Assembly (NCBI RefSeq): GCF_020535245.1 | Contig: NZ_CP084910.1 | Location: 1,092,501-1,156,500, forward strand | Reading direction: 5' to 3' | DNA: 64,000 nucleotides | Source of the DNA: Asticcacaulis sp. AND118 | Lineage (GTDB): Bacteria; Pseudomonadota; Alphaproteobacteria; Caulobacterales; Caulobacteraceae | Shown here: positions 62,250 through 64,000 of the stretch, one piece after another | Layout: each line of letters starts with the position of its first letter | Position numbering within the stretch: the stretch's first letter is position 1 | Translations under genes and position numbers: made by a program | The notes under the pieces: model-generated | The model's input: only the letters and a program-made list of their open reading frames with translations | The model's database searches: none | What the model was told of the DNA's origin: nothing

Positions 62250-63290
62250 TTACAGATTGTTAATCTGCAATGGCGTCAACCCGATCAGCGCCCGCATAAA
62301 GCCCGCCTGATCGTCGAAGCGCGCCGTGATGGGCAGATAATCGATCCGTTCACGCCATTCCGGGCTGAGCTTCACCCAATCCTTTTCGGTGGTGATCAAC
62401 CGCGCGCCGCGCGCCTGCGCCCCCAGTTCAAGGGTCGTTAGGGCGGTATCGCTCAGCGGTTCGTGGTCGGCAAAGCCGTGAAAATCGACGATGTCGTAAC
62501 CCAGACTTTCGAGCGTGGCGTGGAATTTCCACGGCTTGGCGATGGCGGCGAAGCCCACGACCTGACCCGGCTCGGATCGCGGCAGGGGGATCAGACGCGC
62601 GACGTAGACCGGCAGGTCGCCGAACAGCTTCATCAGCCGCTGATCGACGACGGACGTCTCATCGGGGAGCCACAGGACGACGATGTCGGCGCGCTTGAGG
62701 GCGATGGGCAGGGGCTCGCGCATCGGTCCCATCGGAAACACCGAACCGTCGCCGAAGGGCCAGGCATCATTGGTGGTGTCGCCGTCGACGACCAGCAGGT
62801 GCACGTCCTTGGCGATTTTCGTATTCTGGTGCGCGTCGTCGGCAAGGGCGATATCGAAGCCGTCGCCCTCGATCAGGCGCAGGCCTTCGGCACGGTCGCG
62901 GGAAATGACCATGTCGTAGTCGCGCGCCAGCATCAGGGCCTCGTCCCCGACCTCGGCGGCGCTGTGGGTGGCGGGATCGACCCTGACCGGCCCGCTCAGC
63001 GAACCGCCATAGCCGCGCGACAGGCCGCTGGCTTTCAGGCCCAGCTTCTTCAGGCGGCGCAACAGTTCGCGCTCGATCGGAGTCTTGCCCGAACCGCCCA
63101 GCGTCGCATTGCCGACCGAGATGACGCAGACGGGCGAACGATAGGGCTTGGCGGTCAGAAACCTAGTGACCGTGACGGCTTCCCACAGCCACGCCAGCGG
63201 GGCGAGCGCATAGCGGGTCAGCGGTGCCCCCTTGGCCTTGCGCTTATACCACCAATCGGGGGTCTTCAGTCGGCGGGCTTTAAGCGGCAT
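62250..63290 (-). CDS. lpxK: Tetraacyldisaccharide 4'-kinase
   Basis: Adds the 4'-phosphate to the lipid A disaccharide at the inner membrane. The 346-residue protein has an N-terminal hydrophobic stretch (LTRYALAPLAWLWEAV), the P-loop region VISVGNATLGGSGKTP, and GLSRGYGG and DDAHQN typical of the family (often DDGFQ). The ATG at 63290 has GAGG 6 bases upstream and overlaps the waaA end by 11 bases, so the genes are coupled. Confidence 0.94.
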   Translation of the reverse strand: MPLKARRLKTPDWWYKRKAKGAPLTRYALAPLAWLWEAVTVTRFLTAKPYRSPVCVISVGNATLGGSGKTPIERELLRRLKKLGLKASGLSRGYGGSLSGPVRVDPATHSAAEVGDEALMLARDYDMVISRDRAEGLRLIEGDGFDIALADDAHQNTKIAKDVHLLVVDGDTTNDAWPFGDGSVFPMGPMREPLPIALKRADIVVLWLPDETSVVDQRLMKLFGDLPVYVARLIPLPRSEPGQVVGFAAIAKPWKFHATLESLGYDIVDFHGFADHEPLSDTALTTLELGAQARGARLITTEKDWVKLSPEWRERIDYLPITARFDDQAGFMRALIGLTPLQINNL

Positions 63291-64000
63291 CCGCCGCCTC
63301 ATCCGTCGGTCCGCTGCCGGGCAGGAAGGGTTTGAGATGCGCCATGACGGTCTCCAGCGTGCCGGCCTCGCGCTGGGCCAGCGCCTGAGCGATGCGGTGG
63401 GCATCGAGCAGAGCGGCGGGATTGTCGATCAGGCCCTGCGCCAGAAAGCCCAGTTCCTGACGGCCGCTGACCTTGAAGGCCGCGCCGGCGTCGAACATCT
63501 GATCGTAGACAGCGTCCCAGTTATACAGGTCCGGACCGGTGATCACGGCCTTGCCCAGACGTGCGGCCTCCAGCGGATTGTGGCCGCCGATCTTTTCGGA
63601 AAAACTGCCCGCCATGATGACCATGTCCGCCAGCCGGAAAAACACACCCAGTTCGCCGAGGGTGTCGGCCAGATAAATATGCGTGGCCTCGGCGGGCATG
63701 TCCAGCTTCGACCTTTGGGCGACGCGAAATCCCAGCGCTTCCAGATCGAGCCTGATGGCTTCGGCGCGCACCGGGTGGCGTGGCGCGACGATCAGCAGCG
63801 CCCCGGTCTGACGCAGAATCTCCTCCAGCGCCGTGGCGATATAGACCTCTTCGGTCGGGTGCGTGCTGGCGGCGAGGATGACGGTGCGGCCGGCGAACTG
63901 CGCCTCCAGCGCCTCGCGCTTTTTCTCATCGTCGGGCAGGAGGGTGCCAATGGTCTTGAGGTTGGCCAGCGGTCCCATCTGTTCGGCATCGTCGCCGACC
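63280..64000 (-). CDS. waaA: 3-deoxy-D-manno-octulosonic acid transferase (C-terminal part)
   Basis: Adds Kdo to lipid A. The gene enters from the right edge; codons up to 64000 are in frame (VGDDAEQM), so the start is outside. The visible 240 residues are the C-terminal GT-B half, with LAASTHPTEEVYI, the Kdo/CMP-binding GELGVFFRLADMVIMAGSF and GGHNPLEAARLGKAVITGP. It is followed directly by lpxK. Confidence 0.95.
   Translation of the reverse strand, partial: VGDDAEQMGPLANLKTIGTLLPDDEKKREALEAQFAGRTVILAASTHPTEEVYIATALEEILRQTGALLIVAPRHPVRAEAIRLDLEALGFRVAQRSKLDMPAEATHIYLADTLGELGVFFRLADMVIMAGSFSEKIGGHNPLEAARLGKAVITGPDLYNWDAVYDQMFDAGAAFKVSGRQELGFLAQGLIDNPAALLDAHRIAQALAQREAGTLETVMAHLKPFLPGSGPTDEAADAA

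Overview
The window is 64 kb of a GC-rich (roughly 62-65% by eye) alphaproteobacterial chromosome. It is almost entirely chromosomal housekeeping and envelope genes, with no phage, plasmid or CRISPR content. The order Caulobacterales, perhaps Asticcacaulis or a close relative, is inferred from a TipF-like EAL protein, paired DUF2336 proteins, a BamF-type lipoprotein next to lspA, a CheY/CheZ pair, and a tRNA-His that lacks G-1 and carries U72 and A73. The species is not determined.

Layout. 1-6.4 kb: end of a lytic transglycosylase, then an exbB-exbD-tonB operon, a second tonB, an M48 lipoprotein protease and a stand-alone periplasmic TonB-C-like protein. 6.5-8.8 kb: tRNA-His, an FAD oxidoreductase and an SLT transglycosylase. 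9-16.2 kb: a cluster of degenerate or unusual signalling proteins (a histidine kinase without its phospho-histidine, two DUF2336 proteins, a free Hpt protein, an EAL/GGDEF-like protein of unknown role) around NAD kinase. 16.2-22.8 kb: a zinc metallopeptidase, then a TetR regulator divergent from an RND efflux pair whose permease carries an extra four-helix block. 22.9-26.7 kb: aroK-aroB, xerD, accA. 26.7-32.5 kb: a DUF6702-like protein, an M1 peptidase, an MscS channel, a DUF3298-like secreted protein and tadA. 32.5-35.5 kb: an RluB-type pseudouridine synthase with a very long repetitive tail, rsmD and an unlisted 46-residue membrane miniprotein. 35.8-45.8 kb: mutL, an exported methyltransferase, the ileS-lspA-bamF operon, a GyrI-like gene, MaoC-ribF. 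46-51.4 kb: cheY-cheZ, two more receiver proteins, a HAD hydrolase and tipF. 51.5-64 kb: M23 peptidase, DUF2093, xseA, a hybrid kinase with its partner receiver, a GH27 alpha-galactosidase, purD, a TonB-dependent receptor, lpxK and the end of waaA.

How the genes fit together. The Ton system at the left could energise receptors such as the one at 60-62 kb. LspA, BamF, LpxK and WaaA serve the outer membrane. CheY/CheZ and TipF serve motility. AroK/AroB, AccA, PurD, RibF, IleRS, TadA, RsmD, MutL and XseA are core metabolism, translation and repair.

The most striking non-gene signal is a set of palindromic repeat families (called A to D here). They sit almost touching the stop codons of many genes. 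One family-A copy lies in frame inside ileS. One family-B copy supplies the start codon and first residues of a secreted protein. One family-A copy supplies the last residues and stop codon of the GyrI-like gene. Two family-C copies flank mutL as direct repeats.
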